From Streptomyces sp. L-9-10 (lineage in GTDB: Bacteria; Actinomycetota; Actinomycetes; Streptomycetales; Streptomycetaceae): a DNA stretch of 64,000 bases. The stretch is taken from NCBI RefSeq assembly GCF_004151105.1, contig NZ_PHRF01000164.1, forward strand, positions 1 to 64,000. The letters are read 5' to 3'. Below the pieces are notes generated by a model that worked only from the letters and a program-made list of their open reading frames with translations, did no database searches and was not told the DNA's origin. This document shows, one piece after another, positions 1 to 8,679 of this stretch. How positions within the stretch are numbered: the stretch's first letter is position 1; each line of letters begins with the position of its first letter. The position numbers were made by a program, and so were the translations under genes.

Positions 1-60
1 GCCACCGCCCTCGAACTCTGCACGCACGGCCACCTCTGCCGAAAGGGCTGTGCGGCGCGC

Positions 61-234
61 TCATCGGCGGAACGCGTCCTTCGCCTTCTGGCCGGCGGTA
101 CGCATGTCTCCCTTGGCGCGTTCGGCCCTGCCCTCGGCGGTCATCCGCTCATTCCCGACCATGCGGCCCACGGTTTCCTTGATGGCGCCCTTGGCCTGGT
201 CGGCCTTCGCGGAGAACTTCTTGTCTGCGGTCAT
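61..234 (-). CDS. CsbD family stress-response protein
   Basis: A 57-aa protein, hydrophilic and rich in Lys, Ala and Glu. It begins MTADKKFSAKADQAKGAIKE and carries the repeated pattern of the CsbD family (Lys-Ala-Asp-Gln-Ala-Lys-Gly, then Gly-Arg-Met-Val-Gly). CsbD proteins are small, abundant general-stress proteins of unknown biochemical role. The start is fixed by a GAGGAG ribosome site 8 nt upstream of the ATG. The length is normal for the family. It stands alone, upstream of nothing visible at the window edge. Family assignment is good; function is inferred only from the family. Confidence 0.85.
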   Translation of the reverse strand: MTADKKFSAKADQAKGAIKETVGRMVGNERMTAEGRAERAKGDMRTAGQKAKDAFRR

Positions 235-371
235 GGTTCGCGCTCCTCACTGTCGAGCTGTTGAGCCGTTCCCTTGACGTAGGAGCGCCTGCCCGAGCAC
301 TTCCACCGCAAACCCGTGAACCGCGGAACCGTGAACCCCGCCGCCCCCACGGCCGCCGACCCCCGCGGGCC

Positions 372-1160
372 TCAGCGGACCTTGGCCACGCCCACGTAGA
401 AAGAGCTCTGCTCGTCCTCCGGCGCCGGTGTCCCCTTGAACCACTTCGGGGCCGTCACCAGCCCCGGCTCCACCAGATCCAGCCCGTCGAAGAACCGCAG
501 GACCTCGGCGTGCGTGCGCAGCCGGAGCGCGATGCCGCCCTTGCCGTACGTGTTGGTGACCTTGCCCACCAGGTTCTGCGGCTGGAAGTCCGCGGTGCCC
601 TGCGAGAAGACGAAGACGCTGCCGGACGGCAGCGCGTCCACCAGGGTGCGGGCGATGCCGTACGGGTCGTCCTCGTCCGGGATGAAGTGCATCAGGGCGA
701 TGAGCGACAGCGCGACGGGCCTGCTGAAGTCCAGGAAGCCGCGGGCGTGTTCGAGGATCTCGTGCGGCCGGCGGACATCCGCCTCGATGTAGTCGGTGGC
801 GCCTTCGGGCGTGCTGATCAGCAGGGCCTCGGCGTGACGCAGCACGATCGGATCGTTGTCCGTGTAGACGACGCGCGAGGCCGGGGCGATCTTCTGGACG
901 ATCTGGTGGAGGTTCGGCTCGGTCGGGATGCCCGTACCGATGTCGAGGTACTGGTCGATCCCGCTCTGCGCCACCCAGGCCGCGGCGCGGTGCATGAACG
1001 CGCGGTTCAGCCGGGAGTCGCGCCGGGAGTCCTCGGGCAGTTGCTGCCCTATCTCCCGGTCGACCGGGTAGTTGTCCTTACCGCCCAGCAGGTAGTCGTA
1101 CACCCGCGCCGGGTGGGGCTTGCTGGTGTCGACCTGGGGCTTGGGTGTGCCTGCCGTCAT
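372..1160 (-). CDS. SAM-dependent methyltransferase, DUF574 type
   Basis: 262 aa. It has the pattern of the actinobacterial DUF574 / S-adenosyl methyltransferase family (Methyltransf_19). The N-terminal HPARVYDYLLGGKDNYPVDR block is diagnostic. It is followed by a SAM-binding loop (YLDIGTGIPT, about residue 72) and an acidic residue in VVYTDNDP. The substrate of this family is not established. The gene starts 6 nt after the stop of the XRE regulator at 1167-2027, so the two are almost certainly one transcript. DUF574 methyltransferases next to XRE/DUF5753 regulators recur in Streptomyces, which suggests a regulator-enzyme pair. I see no broken motifs. Confidence 0.88.
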   Translation of the reverse strand: MTAGTPKPQVDTSKPHPARVYDYLLGGKDNYPVDREIGQQLPEDSRRDSRLNRAFMHRAAAWVAQSGIDQYLDIGTGIPTEPNLHQIVQKIAPASRVVYTDNDPIVLRHAEALLISTPEGATDYIEADVRRPHEILEHARGFLDFSRPVALSLIALMHFIPDEDDPYGIARTLVDALPSGSVFVFSQGTADFQPQNLVGKVTNTYGKGGIALRLRTHAEVLRFFDGLDLVEPGLVTAPKWFKGTPAPEDEQSSFYVGVAKVR

Positions 1161-1166
1161 CTCGGT

Positions 1167-2027
1167 TCACAGTTCCTTACGGAAATCGGCGAGGATTTGT
1201 TTGGTGCGGCGCGCGGATTCCGCGTGAGCCACCATGCGGTCCATCGCCTCCATGTGCTCCGCCACCTCACCGGTGTTGTCGATATAGAGGGCGCCGGTCA
1301 GATATTCGACGATGACCATATCGGGCAATTCGGGTATAGCGAATCGGAACAGCACGAAGGGGCTGTAGGTGCCGGGGTGATGCCCGGCGGCGAACTCGGC
1401 TATCTGAAGCGTCACATTCGGCAGCTCGGTCGCGGCCAGCAGCCGGTCCACCTGGGCGCGCATCACGGCGGACGAGCCCACGGGGCGGTGTAAAACCGTC
1501 TCGTCCATGACAACCCAGAAGGCCGGGGCGTCCGGCCGGGTCAGCAGTGACTGGCGCGCCAGGCGCAGCGCCACATGGCGTTCGATGCGTTCGGGATCGT
1601 TCCGGCCGACCTCGCCGTAGGTCAGGATCGCGCGTGCGTAGTCCTCGGTCTGAAGGAGCCCCGGCACGAAATGCGGCTCGTAGGACCGTATGGTCTTGGC
1701 CGCTTCCTCCAGGCTGACATGGCCGCCGAACCACTCCGGCAGAACGTCGTGGAAGCGCTGCCACCAGCCGGGCTTGTTGGCCTCGTCGACCAGTTGGAGA
1801 AAGGCGACGGCCTCGTCGCCGGTCACACCGTACGAGGGCAGCAGCATCTGTATGTACGGGACCTTGAGCGCGACCTCGGCCATCTCCATGCGCCGTATCG
1901 TCGCGGGCGCGACATGCAGCAGTCTGGCGGCCTCGTCGCGGCTGAGGCCGGCTCTCTCGCGCAGCCCCTGGAGCTGCTTGCTCAGGACGAGTTGCCCGAT
2001 CGTCGGGGCAGACCGAGGCTCGCTCAC
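1167..2027 (-). CDS. XRE-family regulator with DUF5753 (Scr1-like)
   Basis: 286 aa from a GTG start giving MSEPRSAPTIGQLVLSKQLQ. The reading frame stays open for 57 more codons upstream, but that stretch is Arg/Pro-rich and unlike the family. Residues about 12-68 form a helix-turn-helix (LRERAGLSRDEAARLLHVAP). The rest is the DUF5753 domain with the hallmark FVPGLLQTEDYARAIL and a His-Pro-Gly-Thr-Tyr stretch. The family contains S. coelicolor Scr1-type regulators, often paired with DUF397 proteins. Here the partner is the methyltransferase directly downstream and no DUF397 gene is visible. Likely a DNA-binding repressor or activator whose DUF5753 domain senses a partner or ligand. Confidence 0.87.
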   Translation of the reverse strand: MSEPRSAPTIGQLVLSKQLQGLRERAGLSRDEAARLLHVAPATIRRMEMAEVALKVPYIQMLLPSYGVTGDEAVAFLQLVDEANKPGWWQRFHDVLPEWFGGHVSLEEAAKTIRSYEPHFVPGLLQTEDYARAILTYGEVGRNDPERIERHVALRLARQSLLTRPDAPAFWVVMDETVLHRPVGSSAVMRAQVDRLLAATELPNVTLQIAEFAAGHHPGTYSPFVLFRFAIPELPDMVIVEYLTGALYIDNTGEVAEHMEAMDRMVAHAESARRTKQILADFRKEL

Positions 2028-2368
2028 ACCCCACCACCGGCCACCAGCATGCGGGCAGTTTGCCATAGGGGCCCGAGGTCGCACACGGGGGCATCGGCGT
2101 GGACGGACGCGGGCGTTCCGGCCGGACGGCAAGATGAACCCGCGACGTCGACTGGGACATCTTCCGGTGTCCTGAGGATGGCGTCCGCCGGTTAGCATCG
2201 ATTCGCGGCACCTTCTCGCTTCCCGCCGTTCACCTGTCCTGCCCTGCCCCGTCTCCCTGCCGCTGCCCGCCCTCCGTCCCCTGCGTCTCCCCTCCCTTCC
2301 CGCCGCTTCCTCCCTTCCCGCCCCTTCCTCCCTTCCCTTCCGTCACCGAGAGCTGGAGTGATCTGGAC
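2028..2368. repeat. Divergent intergenic region with C/T-rich repeat
   Basis: The 340-bp gap between the XRE gene and the glycosyltransferase. Its right half is almost pure pyrimidine on the + strand. It holds a degenerate tandem repeat at 2291-2340 built on a 17-nt unit CTTCCTCCCTTCCCGCC (2306-2322, again at 2324-2340 with a diverged end, and a partial copy at 2291-2303). I see no further gene and no clear sigma-70 promoter in it. Confidence 0.6.
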
Positions 2369-3244
2369 GTGTCCCGACCGCGTGTGGGTGTGGCCGTGCT
2401 GACGATGGGGACCAGGCCCGTCGAGCTGCGAGCCCTGCTGGACTCCGTCGCCAAGCAGCGGGAGGCCCCGACGCGGATCGTGGTCGTCGGCAACGGCGCC
2501 CCGCTGCCCGAGCTGCCCGAAGGCGTCATCGGGATCGAGCTGGCGGAGAACCTGGGGGTCTCCGGAGGGCGCAATGTCGCCATGGAGAAGCTCCGCGACT
2601 GCGGTGACGTGGACGTTCTGGTGGACCTGGACGACGACGGCCTGCTGATCGAGGCCGATGTGATCACCCGCGTCGCCGATCTGTACGAGGCGCACCCCCG
2701 GCTCGGCATCGTCAGCTTCCGTATCGCGGACGAGACCGGGCTCACCCAGCGGCGGCACGTACCCCGGCTGCGGGTCGACGATCCGATGCGCGCGGGCGAG
2801 GTGACGACGTTCCTCGGCGGCGGGCACGCGCTGTCCATGCCGATGCTGGCCGAGACGGGCGGCTGGCCCGACGCGTTCTTCTTCACCCACGAGGAGACCG
2901 ACCTCGCGTGGCGTGCGCTGGACGCGGGCTGGTCGATCCGCTACGAACCGGAACTGGTCCTCCAGCACCCGCGCACCTCACCGGCGAGGCACGCGGAGTT
3001 CTACCGGATGACCGCCCGCAACCGGGTGTGGCTGGCGCGCCGGCATCTGCCCGCGCTGCTCGTACCGCTCTACCTCGGTACGTGGATTCTGCTCACCGTG
3101 GCCCGTACGCGGTCGGTGAGCGGGCTGCGCGCGTGGTTCGGCGGATTCTTCGAGGGCGTACGGACGATGTGCGGGCCCCGGCGGCCGATGCGCTGGCGGA
3201 CGGTACGCCGCATGACGGCACTGGGCCGGCCACCGGTCATCTGA
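2369..3244 (+). CDS. Family 2 glycosyltransferase
   Basis: 291 aa from GTG. It has a GT-A fold nucleotide-sugar transferase layout: beta-strand start VGVAVLTMGTRPVEL, an AENLGVSGGRN loop near residue 60, and an acidic metal-binding cluster VDLDDDG near residue 88. The GGGHALSMPMLAETGGWPD and EETDLAWR motifs of rhamnosyl- or GlcNAc-type GT2 enzymes follow. The C-terminus has one hydrophobic stretch (LLVPLYLGTWILLTVA), probably membrane-associated. The sugar and acceptor cannot be read from sequence; cell-envelope or exopolysaccharide glycan assembly is likely. It is monocistronic, tail to tail with the P450. Confidence 0.85.
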   Translation: MSRPRVGVAVLTMGTRPVELRALLDSVAKQREAPTRIVVVGNGAPLPELPEGVIGIELAENLGVSGGRNVAMEKLRDCGDVDVLVDLDDDGLLIEADVITRVADLYEAHPRLGIVSFRIADETGLTQRRHVPRLRVDDPMRAGEVTTFLGGGHALSMPMLAETGGWPDAFFFTHEETDLAWRALDAGWSIRYEPELVLQHPRTSPARHAEFYRMTARNRVWLARRHLPALLVPLYLGTWILLTVARTRSVSGLRAWFGGFFEGVRTMCGPRRPMRWRTVRRMTALGRPPVI

Positions 3245-3295
3245 CCGCGCCGCCGCACGCGGCTTGGTTCAAAAGCCCGCTCCCTACGCCGCTCC

Positions 3296-4510
3296 CTACG
3301 CCCGCTCGATCGGCAAGTGGCGGGGCCCCCGGAGGATCGAGCTGCGGCGGTACGGGGGCGGGTCCTCGGACAGTTGGAAGCCCTCCAGGCGGGGGACCAG
3401 CGCGTTCAGGGCGATCTGGGCCTCCACGCGGGCCAGCGGGGCGCCGAAGCAGTTGTGGATTCCGCTGCCGAAGCCGAAGTGCTGGTTGTCCTCGCGCATC
3501 GGGTCGAAGTGGTCGGGGTCCTCGAAGCGCAGCGGGTCCCGGTTCCCGGCGGCGAGTACGAGGACCAGCGGGGCGCCCTTGGGGATCGTGACGTCCGCGA
3601 CCTCGATGTCCGCGAGCGGGGTGCGCTGCGGGAGCAGGTGGACGGGGGGTTCGTAGCGCAGCAGTTCCTCGACCGCCCTGGGCATCAGTTCGGGCTTGTC
3701 GCGCAGCAGCCGGTAGGCGTCGGGGAGGCGCAGGAAGGTGAGCGTGCCGTTGCTGATGAGGTTGACCGTCGTCTCGTGCCCGGCGATGAGCAGGAGGGTC
3801 CCGGTCGCCATCAGTTCGGTCCTGGTCAGCCGCCCGTCGGGGCCGTTGTCGTGGACGAGCGCGGAGATCATGTCGTCCGAGGGGTGGTCACGGCGCTTGT
3901 CGGAGAGGTCCCCGATGTACTCCCCCATCGCCAGCCGGGCGTCCTGGCCGGCTCTCTGGCGGCTCTCCTCGTCCTGCCCCGGCGTCAGGTCGAAGCCGGC
4001 GATGATCGCGTTCGTCCAGGCGCGGATCCGGGGCACGTCCTCGTGGGGCACGCCGAGCAGGCGGCAGATGACGGTGACGGGGAGCGGGTACGCGAAGTCC
4101 TCGACGATGTCGATACGGTCCTTGTCCCGGAACGCGTCGATCAGTTCGTCGCAGATCCGGGTGATGTCCGCGCGCAGCGCGTCGATCCGGCCCGGGGTGT
4201 GGGGCGGTCCGAAGGGGCGCATCGCGATGCGGCGCAGCCGGTCGTGCTCGGGGTCGTCGTGGCCGATGAAGGCCATCTGCTCACTGCTCCGCCTGATCAG
4301 CGGGACCGAGGACGGGTCGGCGCGGTTGCGCCAGTCCGAGCTGATCCGCGGGTCGTGGAGCAGCGCGGCGATCTCGTGGTACGTGCCGACCAGATAGCTG
4401 CCGTCGTCCTGCCGCGACACCCCGTTCTCGCGGAGTTCGGCGTAGAGCGGGTACGGGTCGGCGCGGTTCGCGTAGTCGGTGATGCGCTGGTAGAGGGTGT
4501 CCGGGGACAT
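3296..4510 (-). CDS. Cytochrome P450
   Basis: 404 aa, standard length for a bacterial class I P450. The I-helix oxygen-binding motif AGHETT is at about 243-248, ExxR at 282-285, and the heme loop FGFGSGIHNCFG has its ligand Cys at residue 354. All catalytic landmarks are intact. It is the last gene of a three-gene operon behind ferredoxin (5911-6114) and ferredoxin reductase (4523-5914), only 12 nt after the reductase. The operon therefore supplies its own electron chain: NAD(P)H to FAD to [3Fe-4S] to heme. Substrate unknown. No biosynthetic gene cluster surrounds it. Confidence 0.95.
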   Translation of the reverse strand: MSPDTLYQRITDYANRADPYPLYAELRENGVSRQDDGSYLVGTYHEIAALLHDPRISSDWRNRADPSSVPLIRRSSEQMAFIGHDDPEHDRLRRIAMRPFGPPHTPGRIDALRADITRICDELIDAFRDKDRIDIVEDFAYPLPVTVICRLLGVPHEDVPRIRAWTNAIIAGFDLTPGQDEESRQRAGQDARLAMGEYIGDLSDKRRDHPSDDMISALVHDNGPDGRLTRTELMATGTLLLIAGHETTVNLISNGTLTFLRLPDAYRLLRDKPELMPRAVEELLRYEPPVHLLPQRTPLADIEVADVTIPKGAPLVLVLAAGNRDPLRFEDPDHFDPMREDNQHFGFGSGIHNCFGAPLARVEAQIALNALVPRLEGFQLSEDPPPYRRSSILRGPRHLPIERA

Positions 4511-4522
4511 GCGAGGGGCTCC

Positions 4523-5914
4523 TCAACGACGGTGGGCGGCGGTCGGGGTCGGTTCGTGCCGCACCAAGGTCAGGCGCCGGTCCGGCAGATGGCCGGTGAG
4601 GGCCACGGTCGGTCCGTGCGAGAGCAGTTGGGGATCCGGCACATCGGAGGGGAAGGGCGCGGCCGAGTCGGGCCGGTCGGCGGCGCCGCGCTCGGGGGGA
4701 AACGGCGCCGCCGTCTCGATGAGGTACTCGTAGTGCTCCAGCCACTTGGCCCGGTTCACCGTGACCGCTGCTGTGATCCGCCCCTGGTAGCCGTACACGG
4801 CGACGAGCCGGCGCTCCCGCAACGAGCCCTGGGCGATGACCACTTGGTCGGAGAAGGTCGGCACGCCGACGGACTTGATGTTGAGGCCGAACTGACTGGA
4901 CCAGAAGGCGGGCACCGCCAGATGCGGGCGCCTGTGCGGGCCCGTGCTGACCATGTTGTGCGCCGCCACCTCCGCCTGCGCGACCGCGTTGCCCCAGTGT
5001 TCGAGGGCCAGCATCTGGTACCCGAAGAGCGGATGCGGGAAGCGGGCCACGTCACCGGCGACGAAGACGTCGTCGGTGACGATCCCGTACATGTTGAAGG
5101 CACGGCACCCCGCGTCGCAGGCGACGCCCCGCGGGCCCGCGGCCAGACCCGATTCGGCGAGCCATTCCGTGTTGCGCACGGCGCCGAGCGCGACCACCGC
5201 GACATCGGCTTCGATCCGGCTGCCGTCGGAGAATTCGGCGCCCGTGAGCCGTCCGTCGCGGCCCTTGAGGGAGGTGACCGTCACGCCGCAGCGCAGATCG
5301 ACGCCGTGCGCGCGCTGGAGCTTGGCCGCGAACCCGCCGAGCGCGCCGCCGAGCGCCCCGACGAGAGGAGACGGGCCGCGTTCGGCGACGGTCACCTCCA
5401 GACCGCGTTCCCGGCAGGCGGAGGCGATCTCCGAGCCGGTGAACCCGGCGCCGATCACCAGGACACGGCGCGGCCCGGCGTCGAGCCGCTCCGCCAGCTC
5501 CGCCGCCTCGTCTCTCGTACGCAGCGTCAGCACACCGTCCAGCCGGGCTTCGGCGGGGTCCGGCCAGGGGCGGGCGCGGGTTCCGGTGGCGATCAGCAGC
5601 CGGTCGAACGGCAGGCGTTCACCGTCGGCGAGGATCACCTGCTTCTCGTTCGGATCGATCCCGCCGGCCCGTACGCCGAGCTTCCACCGCGCGTCCACCT
5701 CACGGCGGGCCGGCAGCCCGATGTCCGCCGCCCGCGTCCGGCCGAGCAGCACCTGTTTGGACAGCGGCGGCCTGTCGTACGGGGGATGCGGCTCCTCCCC
5801 CACCAGCGTCAGCGGTCCGGTGAAGCCTTCGTCCCGCAGCTTCTCGGCGGCGCGCAGACCGGCCAGCGACGCGCCGACGATGACGATGCGGCCGTCCCAC
5901 GGTTCAAGGGTCAC
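4523..5914 (-). CDS. FAD-dependent ferredoxin reductase (P450 partner)
   Basis: 463 aa. A FAD Rossmann motif is at residues 10-20 (IVIVGASLAGLRA) and a second, NAD(P)-binding, at about 151-160 (VLVIGAGFTGSE). The FAD-contact motif VFVAGDVARFPHPLFG follows. The architecture matches putidaredoxin- or rhodocoxin-reductase type enzymes, with a C-terminal reductase domain and a 40-50-residue proline-rich tail. The ATG overlaps the ferredoxin stop by 4 nt, so the two are translationally coupled. Role: transfers electrons from NAD(P)H to the ferredoxin for the P450. Confidence 0.92.
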   Translation of the reverse strand: MTLEPWDGRIVIVGASLAGLRAAEKLRDEGFTGPLTLVGEEPHPPYDRPPLSKQVLLGRTRAADIGLPARREVDARWKLGVRAGGIDPNEKQVILADGERLPFDRLLIATGTRARPWPDPAEARLDGVLTLRTRDEAAELAERLDAGPRRVLVIGAGFTGSEIASACRERGLEVTVAERGPSPLVGALGGALGGFAAKLQRAHGVDLRCGVTVTSLKGRDGRLTGAEFSDGSRIEADVAVVALGAVRNTEWLAESGLAAGPRGVACDAGCRAFNMYGIVTDDVFVAGDVARFPHPLFGYQMLALEHWGNAVAQAEVAAHNMVSTGPHRRPHLAVPAFWSSQFGLNIKSVGVPTFSDQVVIAQGSLRERRLVAVYGYQGRITAAVTVNRAKWLEHYEYLIETAAPFPPERGAADRPDSAAPFPSDVPDPQLLSHGPTVALTGHLPDRRLTLVRHEPTPTAAHRR

Positions 5915-6114
5915 CGGGACCCCGCCCGCTCACCGACGAGGATGGCCTGGACCGGACACGCCGCCGCTGCCCGGCGTACGTGCTCATGCTGGCCGTCGGG
6001 CACGGTCGGGGTGAACATCAGGGCCTCCTCGCCATGCAGCTCGAACACCTCAGGGGCGAGAAACACGCATTGCGCGTATCCCTGACAGCGATTGAGGTCG
6101 ACAACGATCTGCAT
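5911..6114 (-). CDS. [3Fe-4S] ferredoxin (P450 partner)
   Basis: 67 aa. The cluster ligands are in the spacing typical of P450-associated 3Fe-4S ferredoxins: Cys10-x5-Cys16 (CQGYAQC) and a distal CPVQAI Cys at about residue 54. The x5 spacing with no fourth Cys in the first loop argues for a 3Fe-4S rather than a 4Fe-4S cluster. A strong GGAGGAG site lies 8 nt before the ATG. First gene of the P450 operon, and the direct electron donor to the P450. Confidence 0.93.
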   Translation of the reverse strand: MQIVVDLNRCQGYAQCVFLAPEVFELHGEEALMFTPTVPDGQHEHVRRAAAACPVQAILVGERAGSR

Positions 6115-6224
6115 ACCGGTCCACTCCTCCGCGCGCCGCCCGCCGTCTCCGTCCTATGGCCTGCGCGGGAGCGGCGCGAGCGGTGCTGCGCCGACGGGGT
6201 GACCTCGGTGGCAGCGGGGTTCGC

Positions 6225-6716
6225 TCAGGGGCGTCGGGTGTAGAGCGCGTAGAAGACCACGATGACCGTGGCGGCGCCGATGGCCAGTCCGATGCCCGAG
6301 GACAGCAGAACGCTGTGGTTGCCGAGGCTGTAGAGGAAGCCCACGCCTCCTCCGACCAGTACGCCCCAGGCCGCCGCGCGTACTTCCGTCATCAGCCGGG
6401 GCTGTACGCGGACGAGGCCGAAGACCAGGAGGGCCGCGAGCGCGCCGGAGATCAGGGCCAGGGCGAGCTGGCCGTAGGTGGCGGGGCCGCCGCCCCGGGC
6501 GATGTAGGACGCGTAGGCGCCGTAGGCGATGCCCAGCAGCAGAGAGTTCACCAGGAGGCGTGGTGAGACACGGCGCCGCCCGGACTCCTGGGGACGTGCG
6601 CCCGGCGCGCCGGGTGGCCGCGCGCCGTCGTGCCGCGGGAGATGCCCCGGAAAGCGAGGCGGAAGATGAGGCATCAGCGTGCGGTGCCGTGTGGGCACCG
6701 GTGTCTGGGTCGCCAT
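6225..6716 (-). CDS. Four-helix membrane protein of unknown function
   Basis: 163 aa from the ATG giving MATQTPVPTRHRT. A longer frame exists upstream but is unlike coding sequence, and a GGAG site precedes this ATG. About 60 basic/Pro-rich residues are followed by four transmembrane segments (LLVNSLLLGIAYGAYAS, LALALISGALAALLVFG, AAWGVLVGGGVGFLYSL, GIGLAIGAATVIVVFYALY). I do not recognise a named family. It is divergent from the membrane protein at 6998. Confidence 0.6.
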   Translation of the reverse strand: MATQTPVPTRHRTLMPHLPPRFPGHLPRHDGARPPGAPGARPQESGRRRVSPRLLVNSLLLGIAYGAYASYIARGGGPATYGQLALALISGALAALLVFGLVRVQPRLMTEVRAAAWGVLVGGGVGFLYSLGNHSVLLSSGIGLAIGAATVIVVFYALYTRRP

Positions 6717-6997
6717 GGCAGGGGGCTCCTTCCCTCGCACCCCCCGCGTCCGCCCCCGCTTCTCCAGGGCACACCCGCCCGCCGTACGCGTCAACCTCAG
6801 CCGAGTGCCCACCAGGCGCCCACCAGGGCCCCGCCAGGTACCCGCCGAGCGCGTACAGCGAGCCCACCGAGAGCCCGACGGGAGCCCGACGCACACCGGC
6901 ACACACCCGGCACACACCCGGCACACACCCGACGCGCTCTCACCGGGTCGGCGGCGCCCCGCTCGCGCCCGTCGCCCCGTACCCGTTCCCTTGAGGA

Positions 6998-7876
6998 GTG
7001 CGGACCTACCTCTCCACGGCGCTGATCGTCCTGCTGACGGTCCTCGCCCCGCTGAGCGCGGTCGCGGCCTGGGTCGATCTGGAGGTCGGCGACACCGACC
7101 GCTTCGTCTCCACCATGGCGCCGCTCGCCTCCGACCCGGACGTACAGAACGCCGTCGCCGACCGGATCACCGACGAGGTGCTGGCCGAGATCGACGTGGG
7201 GCCGCTCCTCAAGGACGGGGTCCGCGGGCTGCTGCACGACGCCGTCCTCTCGTTCGAGACGACCAACGCCTTCAAGAACGCGTGGAAGACGGCGACCCGC
7301 GCCGCCCACGCCACCGCGGAACAGGCACTGACCAGCGGCGGCGGCAACGCCGTGACGATCGATCTGGCGCCCATCACCGCGCGGGTGAAGAAGCAGCTGA
7401 CCGACGACAGCGTGCCGTACGCGAACCGGATCCCCGTGCGGCATACGCAGATCATCGTCCTGGAGGCCAACGGACTCGGGATCTGGCGCGATGTCACGCA
7501 GGGGCTGCGCGCGGCGGGGATCTGGCCCGCCGTCGGGACGCTGGTCCTCACCGGGGCGGCCGTACTGCTCGCCGTCCACCGCCGCCGCGCGCTCATCGGT
7601 GCCGGTCTCGCGTACGCGGCCGGTGCGGCGCTGCTGTTCCTCTGCGTCGCCGTGGCGCGCGGGTCCATCCTCCAGGACCTGCCGGACACCGGTGACAGAT
7701 CGGCAGCCGCCGCCATCTTCGACGCGTTGACCTCTTCGCTGCGTACCGCCGGCTGGTGCGTGCTCGCCGGTGGGCTCGCCCTGGCCCTCGGGGCCTGGCT
7801 GAGCGGCCGGTTGCCCCGGGCGCCGCACGCGCCGCCTCTCGCTCCCAGCGCGCCGCGCAGCTCCTCTCCCGTCTGA
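6998..7876 (+). CDS. Integral membrane protein, signal-like N-terminus
   Basis: 292 aa. It has an N-terminal hydrophobic segment (about 5-25), a soluble domain of about 130 residues (VGDTDRFVSTMAPLASDPDV onward), then three transmembrane segments from about residue 170 and a Pro/Ser tail. The DTDRFV...PLASDPDVQ pattern is common to a conserved Streptomyces membrane family without assigned function. Start choice is awkward: the GTG is preceded by GAGGA only 1-2 nt away, so a start a few codons downstream is possible. Upstream, 6895-6930 holds a short direct repeat (CACACCCGG units). Confidence 0.7.
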   Translation: MRTYLSTALIVLLTVLAPLSAVAAWVDLEVGDTDRFVSTMAPLASDPDVQNAVADRITDEVLAEIDVGPLLKDGVRGLLHDAVLSFETTNAFKNAWKTATRAAHATAEQALTSGGGNAVTIDLAPITARVKKQLTDDSVPYANRIPVRHTQIIVLEANGLGIWRDVTQGLRAAGIWPAVGTLVLTGAAVLLAVHRRRALIGAGLAYAAGAALLFLCVAVARGSILQDLPDTGDRSAAAAIFDALTSSLRTAGWCVLAGGLALALGAWLSGRLPRAPHAPPLAPSAPRSSSPV

Positions 7877-8003
7877 CTTCCGCCTGGTTTTCAGCTGTTC
7901 TTCGGCTGGTTTCCGGCTGATTTTCGGCCGACTTTACTAAATCTTTATGCCGATCCCACCCGACCGAATGTCCCTTTTGAGGCATTTGGAGCACCATGGG
8001 GTT

Positions 8004-8522
8004 ATGAGCCAGAACACAGCACAGAGGCCCCCCACCACGGGCATGGGCACAGGAATGGGCACAGGCACGGGCACAGGAACAGGCATGAACACCGGCACCG
8101 GAGCAGGTACCGGCTCGCATGCGGAAAGGAAGGCAGCCTGGGCTGTTGGCGGTAGCTTCTTCGCCGGTGTTCTCATGCTGGTCGCGGGAGCTGTCGACAT
8201 ACTTCAGGGCATAGCGGCCGTACGCGGCAACGCGGTCTTCAACCGCGTCACCGGATACGCGTACACGTTCAATCTCGGCTCCTGGGGCTGGATCCACATA
8301 GCCCTCGGGATCCTGGTGGCCCTCACCGGACTGGCGCTTCTCATGCGCGTCCCGATGGCACGCTACGTCGGTATCGCACTGGCGGTGGTCTACTTCGTCG
8401 CGCAGTTCATGTACCTGCCGTACGCGCCTGTCTGGGCGTTCGTCGGCATGGCCCTCGCGGCGTTCGTGATCTGGGCACTGACCACGGACCGCGGAGCGTC
8501 CCTGACGGGCAGCAGATCCTGA
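8004..8522 (+). CDS. DUF7144-type small membrane protein
   Basis: 172 aa from the ATG at MSQNTAQRPP. A start 19 codons earlier is open but lacks a ribosome site. Residues about 12-37 are a Gly-Thr-Met low-complexity run. Four transmembrane helices follow, with the conserved GYAYTFNLGSWGWIHIALG segment. This resembles the DUF7144 membrane family of actinobacteria. Function unknown. The Gly-Thr run is encoded by GGCACAGG-type DNA repeats and is probably variable between strains. Confidence 0.7.
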   Translation: MSQNTAQRPPTTGMGTGMGTGTGTGTGMNTGTGAGTGSHAERKAAWAVGGSFFAGVLMLVAGAVDILQGIAAVRGNAVFNRVTGYAYTFNLGSWGWIHIALGILVALTGLALLMRVPMARYVGIALAVVYFVAQFMYLPYAPVWAFVGMALAAFVIWALTTDRGASLTGSRS

Positions 8523-8600
8523 CGGGCCGGCACTGACGGGCCGGTACTGACGGCCCGTCCCCTCCCCCGACCACGCGTCAACAAGCGCTCGACCACGCAA

Positions 8601-8654
8601 CGTACGCGCATACGGGCACAGCGGCTCTCGCTCCTGTGTCCGTATGCGCGTACG
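8601..8654 (+). terminator. 21-bp hairpin between DUF7144 and DUF2630 genes
   Basis: The left arm 8601-8621 pairs with the right arm 8634-8654 over 21 positions with no mismatch, counting one G-U, around a 12-nt loop. It lies 78 nt after the DUF7144 stop and ends 25 nt before the DUF2630 start, just upstream of its AAGGAG site. There is no U-tract. It could be a factor-independent terminator for the upstream gene or a leader structure of the downstream gene. Confidence 0.7.
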
Positions 8655-8679
8655 TACGCGGCATGGCAAGGAGAACGGG

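Noticed and set aside
1..60. A gene end at the left edge
   Set aside because: Too short to support any reading frame; only the region after the CsbD stop is visible.
3296..4510. P450 region as part of a secondary-metabolite cluster
   Set aside because: The neighbours are a glycosyltransferase and small membrane proteins with no synthase, thiolation or tailoring genes.
3317..6085. A 922-codon open frame on the + strand opposite the P450 operon
   Set aside because: High-GC antisense shadow: Arg/Val/Gly/Asp-rich with no domains, while the opposite strand encodes three complete motif-bearing proteins.
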